Source: Microbacterium sp. (GTDB lineage Bacteria > Actinomycetota > Actinomycetes > Actinomycetales > Microbacteriaceae). From it: a DNA stretch of 64,000 nucleotides. A program made the position numbers and the translations under genes. This document shows, one piece after another, positions 51,639 through 58,212 of this stretch. The stretch is from positions 248,001 to 312,000 of the forward strand of contig NZ_JAFKIP010000002.1 in the NCBI RefSeq assembly GCF_017305435.1. The letters are read 5' to 3'. The notes under the pieces are model-generated. The model was not told the origin of the DNA, searched no databases, and saw only the letters and a program-made list of their open reading frames with translations. Numbering within the stretch: position 1 is the stretch's first letter; every line of letters starts with the position of its first letter.

Positions 51639-52207
51639 GACGAGCCTCCCGCGGCGGCCTCGGCCGGGGCGGGATCGTAGGCGCGCAGCTGCTCGGCCTG
51701 CAGCACCAGCCAGGGGCTGAACGCCCACGGCGTCGCCTGCAGTGCGGTGCCGAGCCGCTGCGGCTCGACCCAGGCGAACTCGGCGACCTCCGCGAGGTTC
51801 GGCTGCGGGTCGTCGGCCGTGTGCGCGATGAAGACGGGGCAGATCTCGTTCTCGACGGTGCCCCCGGCATCCGTCGCCCGGTACCGGAAATGCGGGAGGA
51901 CCGTCTCGATGGTGTCCAGCGTCAGGCCGAGCTCGTGCGCCGCGTGCCGGCGGAGGGCGTCGACGACGTTCTCTCCGGGCCGGGGATGCCCGCAGAACGA
52001 GTTGGTCCACACGCCCGGCCAGGTCTTCTTGGCGAGCGCACGGCGTGTGACGAGGACGCGCCCGTACGCGTCGAAGACGTGGCACGAGAAAGCCAGATGA
52101 AGCGGCGTATCGGCTCCGTGGACGGTGGCTTTCGGAGCCGTCCCGATCGGCCGCCCTTCCTCGTCGAGCAGGACGACGAGGTCGCTCGCGGCGTCGATGG
52201 GGGACAC
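51635..52207 (-). CDS. idi: Isopentenyl-diphosphate isomerase type 1
   Basis: A 190-residue Nudix-fold isomerase converting IPP to DMAPP. The catalytic Cys is in TNSFCGHPRPGE and the catalytic Glu in GGTVENEICPVF. The metal-binding His and Glu are in LHLAFSCHVF and the Nudix-like helix RRHAAHELGL. It is the first gene of the operon. An AGGAGAG ribosome site precedes the GTG at 52207. Starting the operon with idi feeds precursors directly to the pigment genes. Confidence 0.95.
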   Translation of the reverse strand: MSPIDAASDLVVLLDEEGRPIGTAPKATVHGADTPLHLAFSCHVFDAYGRVLVTRRALAKKTWPGVWTNSFCGHPRPGENVVDALRRHAAHELGLTLDTIETVLPHFRYRATDAGGTVENEICPVFIAHTADDPQPNLAEVAEFAWVEPQRLGTALQATPWAFSPWLVLQAEQLRAYDPAPAEAAAGGSS

Positions 52208-52279
52208 GATCTCTCCTACTTGCTAGTTTATCTAGCGATTTTCAGCGATACTACCTGGGAGGGAGGGAGGTGTCCACAC
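52208..52279. promoter_or_regulatory. Divergent crt/marR promoter with palindromic operator
   Basis: The palindrome GCTAG-TTTAT-CTAGC (52222-52236) overlaps TAAACT (52225-52230 on the minus strand), the best -10 for the crt operon. A nearby direct repeat AGCGAT occurs at 52234-52239 and 52244-52249. The region is AT-rich for this genome. A MarR dimer binding the palindrome would block the crt promoter. Confidence 0.65.
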
Positions 52280-52747
52280 GTGAGCGAACGATGGATGCCC
52301 CAGACACCCCGGGATGAACTCGTGCTGGAGGCGATGGAGGCGGTGCGCGCCTTCACCGAGTCCATGGACCGCATGCACGGGGGAGTGCGGGACGACATGG
52401 ACATGAACGCGACGGATGTCGCCGCGCTCCGCATGCTCATCGTCCGCGAACGCCGCGGCGAGTGGGTGTCACCCCATGAGATCGCCCGGCACCTCTCGAT
52501 CTCCACGGCGTCGACGACGAAGCTCCTCGACCGTCTCTCCGAGCGCGGGCATGTCGAACGCCGGCCGCACCCGCACGACGGGCGGTCGCGGATCGTCGTG
52601 CTCACCGACCTCGCACGGCAAGAGTTCTTCGCGCACTTCGGACACCGCATGCGGCGGATGCGCACCGCCATGGCGGATTTCGACGAGGACGAGCTGCGCG
52701 CCGTCATCCGCTTCCTGGACGGCGTCGGCACGGCCCTCGAGGAGTGA
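52280..52747 (+). CDS. MarR-family regulator, likely of the carotenoid operon
   Basis: A 155-residue MarR protein with a winged helix-turn-helix (EWVSPHEIARHLSISTASTT, then KLLDRLSERGHVERRPHPHD at about residues 52-91) and flanking dimerisation helices. It is divergent from idi-crtE with only 72 bases between. In Corynebacterium a MarR-type CrtR in the same position represses crt genes and responds to GGPP; the same role is inferred here. The GTG at 52280 is preceded by GGGAGGGAGG, a strong ribosome site. Confidence 0.9.
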   Translation: MSERWMPQTPRDELVLEAMEAVRAFTESMDRMHGGVRDDMDMNATDVAALRMLIVRERRGEWVSPHEIARHLSISTASTTKLLDRLSERGHVERRPHPHDGRSRIVVLTDLARQEFFAHFGHRMRRMRTAMADFDEDELRAVIRFLDGVGTALEE

Positions 52748-52795
52748 CCTGTTTCCGAAATGCCGCCGCGGAGAAAGCTCGGCACAATGAGGGAT

Positions 52796-53203
52796 GTGTC
52801 GAAGAGCAACCGGGTTCGGGTTCGTGAGCCGCTGAGCAACATCAGCGTCGTTCTGTTCATCGTGTTGTTCGCGGCGAATTTCCTCGCCGTTCTGCCCGCC
52901 GTGCTTCGACCGACGGGCGCGCGGCTCGACCACCTCGATCCGGCTCCGTACATCGCGCCGACCGTGCTGTACGCGATCGTCGTCGCGGTTTCCGCCGTCA
53001 CGTTGCGGCGGAGGCGGTCGAGCGGGTGGACGTGGATCCGTTGGGTCCTGCTTCCGGGCGTCGCACTCGCGCTGTGCGTTCTGTCGATGCCGGCGCTGTG
53101 GTTCTCGATCCCCCTCGCGATCTACGCGGGAGTCCTGCTCTTCGGACAGGTCGTGATTCTCGGGAGATACGGATACACCGGATACGACAACCCTCTCGGC
53201 TGA
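52796..53203 (+). CDS. Small membrane protein, unrecognised
   Basis: A 135-residue protein with about four membrane helices (VVLFIVLFAANFLAVLPAVL, PTVLYAIVVAVSAVTL, LLPGVALALCVLSMPALW and AIYAGVLLFGQVVILG). I do not recognise it. Starts at 52760 and 52787 are also possible. I prefer the GTG at 52796, 7 bases after CACAAT, but this -10 is poor. Codon use is a little less GC-rich than in neighbouring genes. Confidence 0.65.
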   Translation: MSKSNRVRVREPLSNISVVLFIVLFAANFLAVLPAVLRPTGARLDHLDPAPYIAPTVLYAIVVAVSAVTLRRRRSSGWTWIRWVLLPGVALALCVLSMPALWFSIPLAIYAGVLLFGQVVILGRYGYTGYDNPLG

Positions 53204-53251
53204 TCTCGTGGTGCGTCCGTGAATCCCGCGAGTCTTCCGCGCCGCTCCGGA

Positions 53252-53257
53252 TACGCT
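53252..53257 (+). promoter_or_regulatory. Leaderless -10 (TACGCT) for the TetR gene
   Basis: TACGCT ends 6 bases before the ATG at 53264 and fixes the start, ruling out longer frames. Confidence 0.6.
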
Positions 53258-53263
53258 CGACCC

Positions 53264-53827
53264 ATGGGAGAAGCGGAAGCGTCCGTTCGGCAGCGGATGA
53301 CACGGGGGATGGTGTCGCTGCTGTCCACTCGGGGGTACGCGGCGACCTCGTTGTCGGAGGTGCTCGCCGCCTCGGAAGCGCCGCGTGGGTCGATCTATCA
53401 TCACTTCCCGGGCGGCAAGGATGAGCTCGTGGAGGCCGCGGTCCGTCGAACGTTGGAGGGCGCAATTCGGACGCTCGAGGGGATGCGCGGTCTCGATCTG
53501 CCGGGAGTGCTCGCAGCGTTCGCCGCGAGCTGGCGCGGCATCCTCGAGTACACCGACTGCACTGGCGCGTGCGCGATCATGGCCGTGTCCGTCGGTGCGG
53601 ACAAGCAGGAGCTGCGAGAGCTGGCCGCGGAGGCGTTCCGGCAGTGGGAGGAGGAGCTGGCCGACATCCTGCGTTCGGCAGGAATGCCGGAGGGGCGCTG
53701 CGCTGAGCAGGCCCGGTTCCTGTTGGCGTCCTATGAAGGCGCCGTGCTGCTCGGTCGAGCCCAACATTCTCTCGCCGTCTTCGACGCGGTCGACGGGGTC
53801 ATCCGCAGCGCTGTGCTCTCGGTGTAG
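53264..53827 (+). CDS. TetR-family repressor, YxaF/LmrA-like
   Basis: A 187-residue TetR protein. The DNA-binding domain is ATSLSEVLAASEAPRGSIYH followed by HFPGGKDELV (about residues 28-55), with the HHFPGGKDEL form typical of the LmrA/YxaF group. The C-terminal ligand domain has TGACAIMAVSVGADKQEL. The operator lies between this gene and the tautomerase gene downstream, so it probably represses that gene rather than itself. The ligand is unknown. Confidence 0.88.
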   Translation: MGEAEASVRQRMTRGMVSLLSTRGYAATSLSEVLAASEAPRGSIYHHFPGGKDELVEAAVRRTLEGAIRTLEGMRGLDLPGVLAAFAASWRGILEYTDCTGACAIMAVSVGADKQELRELAAEAFRQWEEELADILRSAGMPEGRCAEQARFLLASYEGAVLLGRAQHSLAVFDAVDGVIRSAVLSV

Positions 53828-53854
53828 CGCGCGATTTCGCCGTTTCAAGTCGTC

Positions 53855-53889
53855 TACTATGACGGACGTCATATGATGAGCGTCATAGT
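53855..53889 (+). promoter_or_regulatory. TetR operator and promoter of the tautomerase gene
   Basis: A 16-base palindrome TATGACG-GA-CGTCATA (53858-53873) is followed by a third half-site CGTCATA (53881-53887). Wider perfect arms ACTATGACG and CGTCATAGT span 53856-53889. TACTAT (53855-53860) is a good -10 overlapping the operator, so repressor binding would block it. Confidence 0.7.
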
Positions 53890-53931
53890 CGTGCAGACGC
53901 ACGCCTATTCGACGAGAGGACCCGTGAAGCC

Positions 53932-54372
53932 ATGCCGATGATCGATGTGTACGCCGTGTCAGGAACGTTCGCGGATCCCCAGGGGCTGGCCACGAAGCTG
54001 GCGGCTGCGGTGATGGAGGTCGAGCAGGTGCCGAACATCCCGATGTTCCGGAAGAACACGGCCGCGTTCGTGCACGAGCTTCCCGCCGGTGCGCTGGCGA
54101 ACGTGGACGGCGAGAGTGACTACGTGCGCGTCCAGGTGCTGACCAACGCCGGCGCGCTCGACCGAGAGAAGCAGGTGGCGGTGGTCGAGAGACTCACCGG
54201 GATCGTCGCCTCCGCCGCGGGTGACGACGCGCTGAAGGAGCGCACCTGGGTGCTCCTGACCGAGGCGCCAGAGGGTGGATGGGGTCTGTGGGGCCACGCT
54301 CACACCAACGCCGAGCTGGTCGCGGCGGCACGCGCGGAGATCTCGCGGTTGCAGTCCGGCGTCGAGAGCTGA
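53932..54372 (+). CDS. Tautomerase-family protein
   Basis: A 146-residue protein of the 4-oxalocrotonate tautomerase/MIF superfamily, long form. It starts Met-Pro, so processing exposes the N-terminal Pro that is the catalytic base in this family. Other recognisable parts are MPMIDVYAVSGTF, VPNIPMFRKNTAAFVHELPA and VVERLTGIVASAAGDD. The ribosome site is GAGAGGA, with a rather long spacing. The palindromic operator upstream and the preceding TetR gene suggest induction by an aromatic or toxic compound. The substrate is unknown. Confidence 0.82.
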   Translation: MPMIDVYAVSGTFADPQGLATKLAAAVMEVEQVPNIPMFRKNTAAFVHELPAGALANVDGESDYVRVQVLTNAGALDREKQVAVVERLTGIVASAAGDDALKERTWVLLTEAPEGGWGLWGHAHTNAELVAAARAEISRLQSGVES

Positions 54373-55203
54373 TCAGCGGCCCTCGGGTCGCCCCAGCCTG
54401 CGGCGGGCGCTGCCCGCGATCACGAGCGCCGCACCGATGCAGAGTGCCGCGACCGCGATCGGCACTGTCGCGTCCCCGCCCGTCGATCCGGTGGCCGCCA
54501 ATGTGGGTGCGGGTGACGCAGTGCCCTCGCTCGCCGATCCGGAGTCGACGAGCGCGGGCGGGGTCGCCGCATCCGTCGGCTCCTGCCCGATGGAGGGCGT
54601 GTGCAGCAGGATGTCGAGGCCCTCGAAGTGCGGCGTGCCGCTGTCCGCACCGAACAGCGACACGGTGACGAGTGTCGGCGCGCTCTCGTCGAAGGCGAGA
54701 CCCAGCCGGAATCCCATCTCCGTTCCGCCGGTCGGTTGGGCGAACGGGATGATGCAGCCCACTGCGATCTCGGTCGTGCCCGCCGGTGGGGCGACGATCG
54801 ACTGCACGGGCGCGCCGACCTCGCAGTCGGAAGACACCTGGATGCCTCCGTCCGCTGTCACCGCGGTGAGATGCGGATCGACGCTCACGCCGGGCGGCAG
54901 CGCGAGGTCGAAGGCCGCGGTGCCGGCGAGCAGGTCGGAGCTCTGCAGCGCGTAGTCGACGACGACGGTCTGCCCGCGCACGGGCTCGTTGGCGCCGAGC
55001 GCGCCGAGGGCCGAGGTGAGCACGGGGGCCGTGGCGGCGTTGGTCACGGGCAACAGCAGCACGGGATCGGGCCACTCGGCCGGCGCGGCGGATGCGGGCG
55101 CCGCGGCCGCAAGGGTGATGCCGATGGTCGCGAGCGCGGTGGAAGCGATCGCGATGCGGGCCCGAGTCGAGGCGCCGGCGCGGGGTGCAGAGCGAAGGGG
55201 CAC
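54373..55203 (-). CDS. Sortase-anchored surface protein (LAxTG)
   Basis: A 276-residue secreted protein. A signal peptide (IAIASTALATIGITLAAAAPASA) is followed by a beta-rich domain (residues about 40-215) with two Cys in SSDCEVG and AVGCIIPF that could pair. The C-terminus has the sorting motif LAATG (235-239), a membrane helix (VPIAVAALCIGAALVIAG) and a basic tail, a class E-type sorting signal. The ligand or function is not known. GAGGAGGT precedes the GTG at 55203. No sortase gene is in the window. Confidence 0.85.
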   Translation of the reverse strand: MPLRSAPRAGASTRARIAIASTALATIGITLAAAAPASAAPAEWPDPVLLLPVTNAATAPVLTSALGALGANEPVRGQTVVVDYALQSSDLLAGTAAFDLALPPGVSVDPHLTAVTADGGIQVSSDCEVGAPVQSIVAPPAGTTEIAVGCIIPFAQPTGGTEMGFRLGLAFDESAPTLVTVSLFGADSGTPHFEGLDILLHTPSIGQEPTDAATPPALVDSGSASEGTASPAPTLAATGSTGGDATVPIAVAALCIGAALVIAGSARRRLGRPEGR

Positions 55204-55295
55204 GGCGAGACCTCCTCGGGCGAGCGGAAGGCATCCAGCATACCGACGGCGATGTCGTCGGTGCAGACGTCCCGACTCGTCCCGGGGAGACGCAC

Positions 55296-55327
55296 GAAAG
55301 CCCCCCGCATTTCTGCGAGGGGCTTTC
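55296..55327 (-). terminator. Terminator of the initiator tRNA gene
   Basis: Nine-base arms (GAAAGCCCC, 55296-55304, with its complement at 55319-55327) continue through one mismatch into four more pairs and a 4-base loop. It lies 6 bases beyond the mature 3' end of the tRNA, on the same strand. Confidence 0.8.
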
Positions 55328-55332
55328 ATTCG

Positions 55333-55406
55333 TTGCGGGGACAGGATTTGAACCTGCGACCTCTGGGTTATGAGCCCAGCGAGCTACCGAGCTGCTCCAC
55401 CCCGCG
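55333..55406 (-). tRNA. Initiator tRNA-fMet (CAT)
   Basis: A 74-base cloverleaf with anticodon CAT in loop CTCATAA. Initiator features are present: an unpaired C1-A72 at the top of the acceptor stem and three G-C pairs (GGG with CCC) next to the anticodon loop. The T-loop GGTTCAAATCC is canonical. The 3' CCA is not encoded (ACGA follows). A TAGGCT (55418-55423, minus strand) lies about 12 bases upstream as a likely -10. Confidence 0.95.
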
Positions 55407-55495
55407 GCACAGATAAGAGCCTAACACGGGTTTCGGGCGCTCGTGGACGCAAGGGCACGTTGCAGGGGTCCGGAGCGGCGCGGGAGGATGAAGCC

Positions 55496-56023
55496 GTGAC
55501 CTCCGCGACCCCGTATCCGCCGTCCGGCCGTGACGAGCGCGTCGGAGACGACCGGATCGACGGGCGCGACGAGACTCCCAATGAGCGCGCCGACCGGAAC
55601 TGGAGCGAACTGCTCCAGGAGCTCCGCGTGCTGCAGACGGGCACGCAGATCCTCACCGGCTTCCTGCTCGCCGTCGCGTTCCAGCCCGCGTTCGCGGCGC
55701 TCGACGAGGGCGAGCGGCTGCTGTACCTGTTCCTCGTCGTCATGGCCGTCGTGAGCGCGATCGTCGCGCTCGCTCCGGTCGCGCTGCACCGTATGCTCTT
55801 CGCCCGTCGCGAGAAGCGCATCGTGGTGGCCTACGGTCACGCCGCGCTCGTCACGGCCCTCGTGACGGTGTCGTTCCTACTCGTCGGCGTCGTCGCGTTC
55901 ATCTTCGAGGTCGTCGTCGGCGGCGTCGCGGCCTGGATCGCGGCGGGCGGGGCGGGCGTTGCGGTCCTCGTGCTCTGGCTCGCGATCCCGCTCGTGCTCC
56001 GGAAGGACGGTGCTGCGCGATGA
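55496..56023 (+). CDS. DUF6328 family membrane protein
   Basis: A 175-residue protein with a charged N-terminal 45 residues and four membrane helices. The family signature ELRVLQTGTQILTGFLLAVA spans about residues 47-66, with LLYLFLVVMAVVSAIVALAP next. Function unknown. The GTG at 55496 is preceded by GGGAGGATG, a good ribosome site. The stop overlaps the following gene as ATGA. Confidence 0.82.
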   Translation: MTSATPYPPSGRDERVGDDRIDGRDETPNERADRNWSELLQELRVLQTGTQILTGFLLAVAFQPAFAALDEGERLLYLFLVVMAVVSAIVALAPVALHRMLFARREKRIVVAYGHAALVTALVTVSFLLVGVVAFIFEVVVGGVAAWIAAGGAGVAVLVLWLAIPLVLRKDGAAR

Positions 56024-56862
56024 CCACCTCGATGAGCGCGGATGCGGTGGATGCCGCCGTCGGCGTCGCCGTCGCCCAGTTCGCTCCGACCGCCGACACG
56101 GCCGCCAACCTCGTGGTGATCGCGGACCTCGTCGCTCGGGCCCGTGCACGCGGGGCCGAGGTCGTCCTGTTCCCCGAGTACGCGAGCTACTTCGTCGACC
56201 CGTTCGACGACACTCTCGCGGCCCACGCTGAGCCGGTCGGCGGCCCGTTCACGGAGGCCCTGCGTGCCCTCGCCGCCGCCCACGACCTCCTCATCGTCGC
56301 GGGTCTTCTGGAGAGCGCATCGGAGGGCCGCGTGCGGAACGCGGTCATCGCGGTGGATGCGAGCGGGGTCCGCGCCACGTCGCGGAAGCTCCACCTGTAC
56401 GACGCGTTCGGCCAGCGCGAATCCGATTGGATCGCCCCGGGGGAGATCGGGGACCCGGAGACCTTCGTGCACCGCGGCATCCGGTTCGCCCTCATGACCT
56501 GCTACGACCTGCGCTTCCCCGAGGTGGCGCGCACGCTCGCCGACGCCGGCGCGGACGTCGTCCTCACGGCGGCCGAGTGGGTGCGGGGGCCGCTCAAGGA
56601 GCACCACTGGCGGACGCTCCTGCACGCGCGCGCGATCGAGAACACGCTCTATGTCGCGGGCGCCGACCACCCGCCGCCCTTGGGCGTCGGGTCTTCGATC
56701 GTGGTCGACCCGCAGGGCGTCGAGATCGCGGGCGTCGGCACGGCGACCGACGTCGCCGTCGCGTTCGTCGACCGAAGCAGCGTCGAGCGGGTGCGGCGCG
56801 TCAACCCGGCGCTGTCGCTCCGACGCTTCCGCGTCGTCGCCACGGAACAGCTCCCGGACTGA
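56020..56862 (+). CDS. Carbon-nitrogen hydrolase (nitrilase superfamily)
   Basis: A 280-residue amidohydrolase of the nitrilase/omega-amidase-like group. The catalytic triad is Glu53 (VVLFPEYAS), Lys123 (TSRKLHLYDAFG) and Cys161 (ALMTCYDLRFPEVAR). The motif RAIENTLYVAGA is also typical. The substrate, probably an amide such as a deaminated glutathione or omega-amide, is not predictable. Its ATG overlaps the DUF6328 stop. Confidence 0.92.
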   Translation: MTTSMSADAVDAAVGVAVAQFAPTADTAANLVVIADLVARARARGAEVVLFPEYASYFVDPFDDTLAAHAEPVGGPFTEALRALAAAHDLLIVAGLLESASEGRVRNAVIAVDASGVRATSRKLHLYDAFGQRESDWIAPGEIGDPETFVHRGIRFALMTCYDLRFPEVARTLADAGADVVLTAAEWVRGPLKEHHWRTLLHARAIENTLYVAGADHPPPLGVGSSIVVDPQGVEIAGVGTATDVAVAFVDRSSVERVRRVNPALSLRRFRVVATEQLPD

Positions 56863-56906
56863 GCCGCGCGGGTCATCGAACCCCCGAAGGCGTCACGACA
56901 CGCGCA

Positions 56907-58112
56907 TCACGCGAGTGCGCGCAGGCGCTCGGATGCCTCGGCGATGACCTCCACCCGCTTGCAGGCCGCGAACCGGACGAGGCTCGCGTACGCGCCGCGA
57001 TGCTCCCGCGAGACGAACGCCGTGAGCGGGATGCCGACGACGCCGGCCCGCCCGGGAAGGCGGCGGCAGAAGTCCGCGGCATCCTCGCCGGCGGCGAGGA
57101 AAGGTGTCGCGTCGGCGACGGTGAAGTACGAGCCGGCGGGCGTCGAGACCGGCAGCCCGGCCGCGCGGAGCCCCGCACCCAGCAGGTCACGCTTGCCGCG
57201 GAGCGTCTGCGCGATGCTCGTGAAGAACGCGTCCGGCAGCCCGAGCCCGGTGGCGATCGCGCTCTGGAAGGGCGTGCCGTTCGTGTAGGTGAGGAACTGC
57301 TTGACGGCGAGCACGGCATCGACGAGGTCGCCCGGCCCCGTGATCCAGCCGATCTTCCACCCCGTCGTGGAGAAGGTCTTCCCCGCCGACGAGATCGACA
57401 GGGTGCGTTCGGCGGCGCCGGGCAACGTCGCGATCGGCACGTGCGGGCCGTCGAAGACGAGGTGCTCGTACACCTCGTCGGTCACGATGATCGCGTCGTG
57501 GCGGTGCGCCAGCCGCACGATCTCGGCGCGCACCTCCGCCGTGAAGACGGCGCCCGTCGGATTGTGCGGGTCGTTGACGAGGATGAGACGGGTGTGGTCG
57601 GTGACCGCGCGCGCGAGGTCGCCGAGGTCGGGCTGGAAGTCCGGGAAGCGCAGCGGCACCGGGACGAGCCGCGCGCCGGCGAGCGCCGCGCACGCGGCGT
57701 AGGCGTCGTAGTAGGGCTCGAAGACGACGATCTCGTCGTCGGAGCCTTCGACGAGTGCGAGGATCGTCGCCGCGAGCGCCTCGGTCGCACCCGCCGTCAC
57801 GAGGACGTCGCGCTCCGGATCGGGCTCGAGACCGTACCAGCGCCGCTGGTGCGCGGCGATGGCATCGAGGAGCGCCGGGACGCCGCGGCCGGGCGCGTAC
57901 TGGTTCGCGCCGACCGCGATGGCTGCGATCGCGGCATCCAGCACCTCCGCCGGGCCGTCTTCATCGGGGAAGCCCTGGCCGAGGTTGATGGCGCCCGTGC
58001 GGGTCGCGAGCGCCGTCATCTCGGCGAAGATCGTCGGGGCCGGGGAGCCGTCCGGACCGAGCAGGCCCGCGCCCGTCGCGGTGCGGCGCCACGCGCCGGG
58101 AATCTCTCGCAT
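56907..58112 (-). CDS. PLP-dependent aminotransferase (class I/II)
   Basis: A 401-residue aminotransferase with the motifs INLGQGFPDEDGPAEV, YAPGRGVPAL, NDPHNPTGAVF, DEVYEHLVFDG and the PLP Lys in ISSAGKTFSTTGWKIGW. This pattern fits methionine/glutamine (kynurenine-aminotransferase-like) transaminases, which fit well next to an omega-amidase-type hydrolase because they form an amide 2-oxo acid. The ATG at 58112 is chosen because TAGCGT (58120-58125) is 7 bases upstream. Confidence 0.9.
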   Translation of the reverse strand: MREIPGAWRRTATGAGLLGPDGSPAPTIFAEMTALATRTGAINLGQGFPDEDGPAEVLDAAIAAIAVGANQYAPGRGVPALLDAIAAHQRRWYGLEPDPERDVLVTAGATEALAATILALVEGSDDEIVVFEPYYDAYAACAALAGARLVPVPLRFPDFQPDLGDLARAVTDHTRLILVNDPHNPTGAVFTAEVRAEIVRLAHRHDAIIVTDEVYEHLVFDGPHVPIATLPGAAERTLSISSAGKTFSTTGWKIGWITGPGDLVDAVLAVKQFLTYTNGTPFQSAIATGLGLPDAFFTSIAQTLRGKRDLLGAGLRAAGLPVSTPAGSYFTVADATPFLAAGEDAADFCRRLPGRAGVVGIPLTAFVSREHRGAYASLVRFAACKRVEVIAEASERLRALA

Positions 58113-58212
58113 CCCGCACACGCTACATGCATAGGCTCGTGGGGGTCACGGCATAACCAACACACAGAATGCCGCGCCATGCTGAGGGTGTCTTGGGAAG
58201 AAGGAACCACTG
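58113..58212. promoter_or_regulatory. Intergenic promoter region, aminotransferase and htrA
   Basis: On the minus strand TAGCGT (58120-58125) gives a leaderless aminotransferase transcript. On the plus strand TAGGCT (58132-58137) is a possible htrA -10, which would give a leader of about 68 bases. AAGGA lies just before the htrA ATG. Confidence 0.5.

Noticed and set aside
55333-55406. Elongator tRNA-Met
   Set aside because: The C1-A72 mismatch and the three G-C pairs beside the anticodon loop mark it as the initiator.
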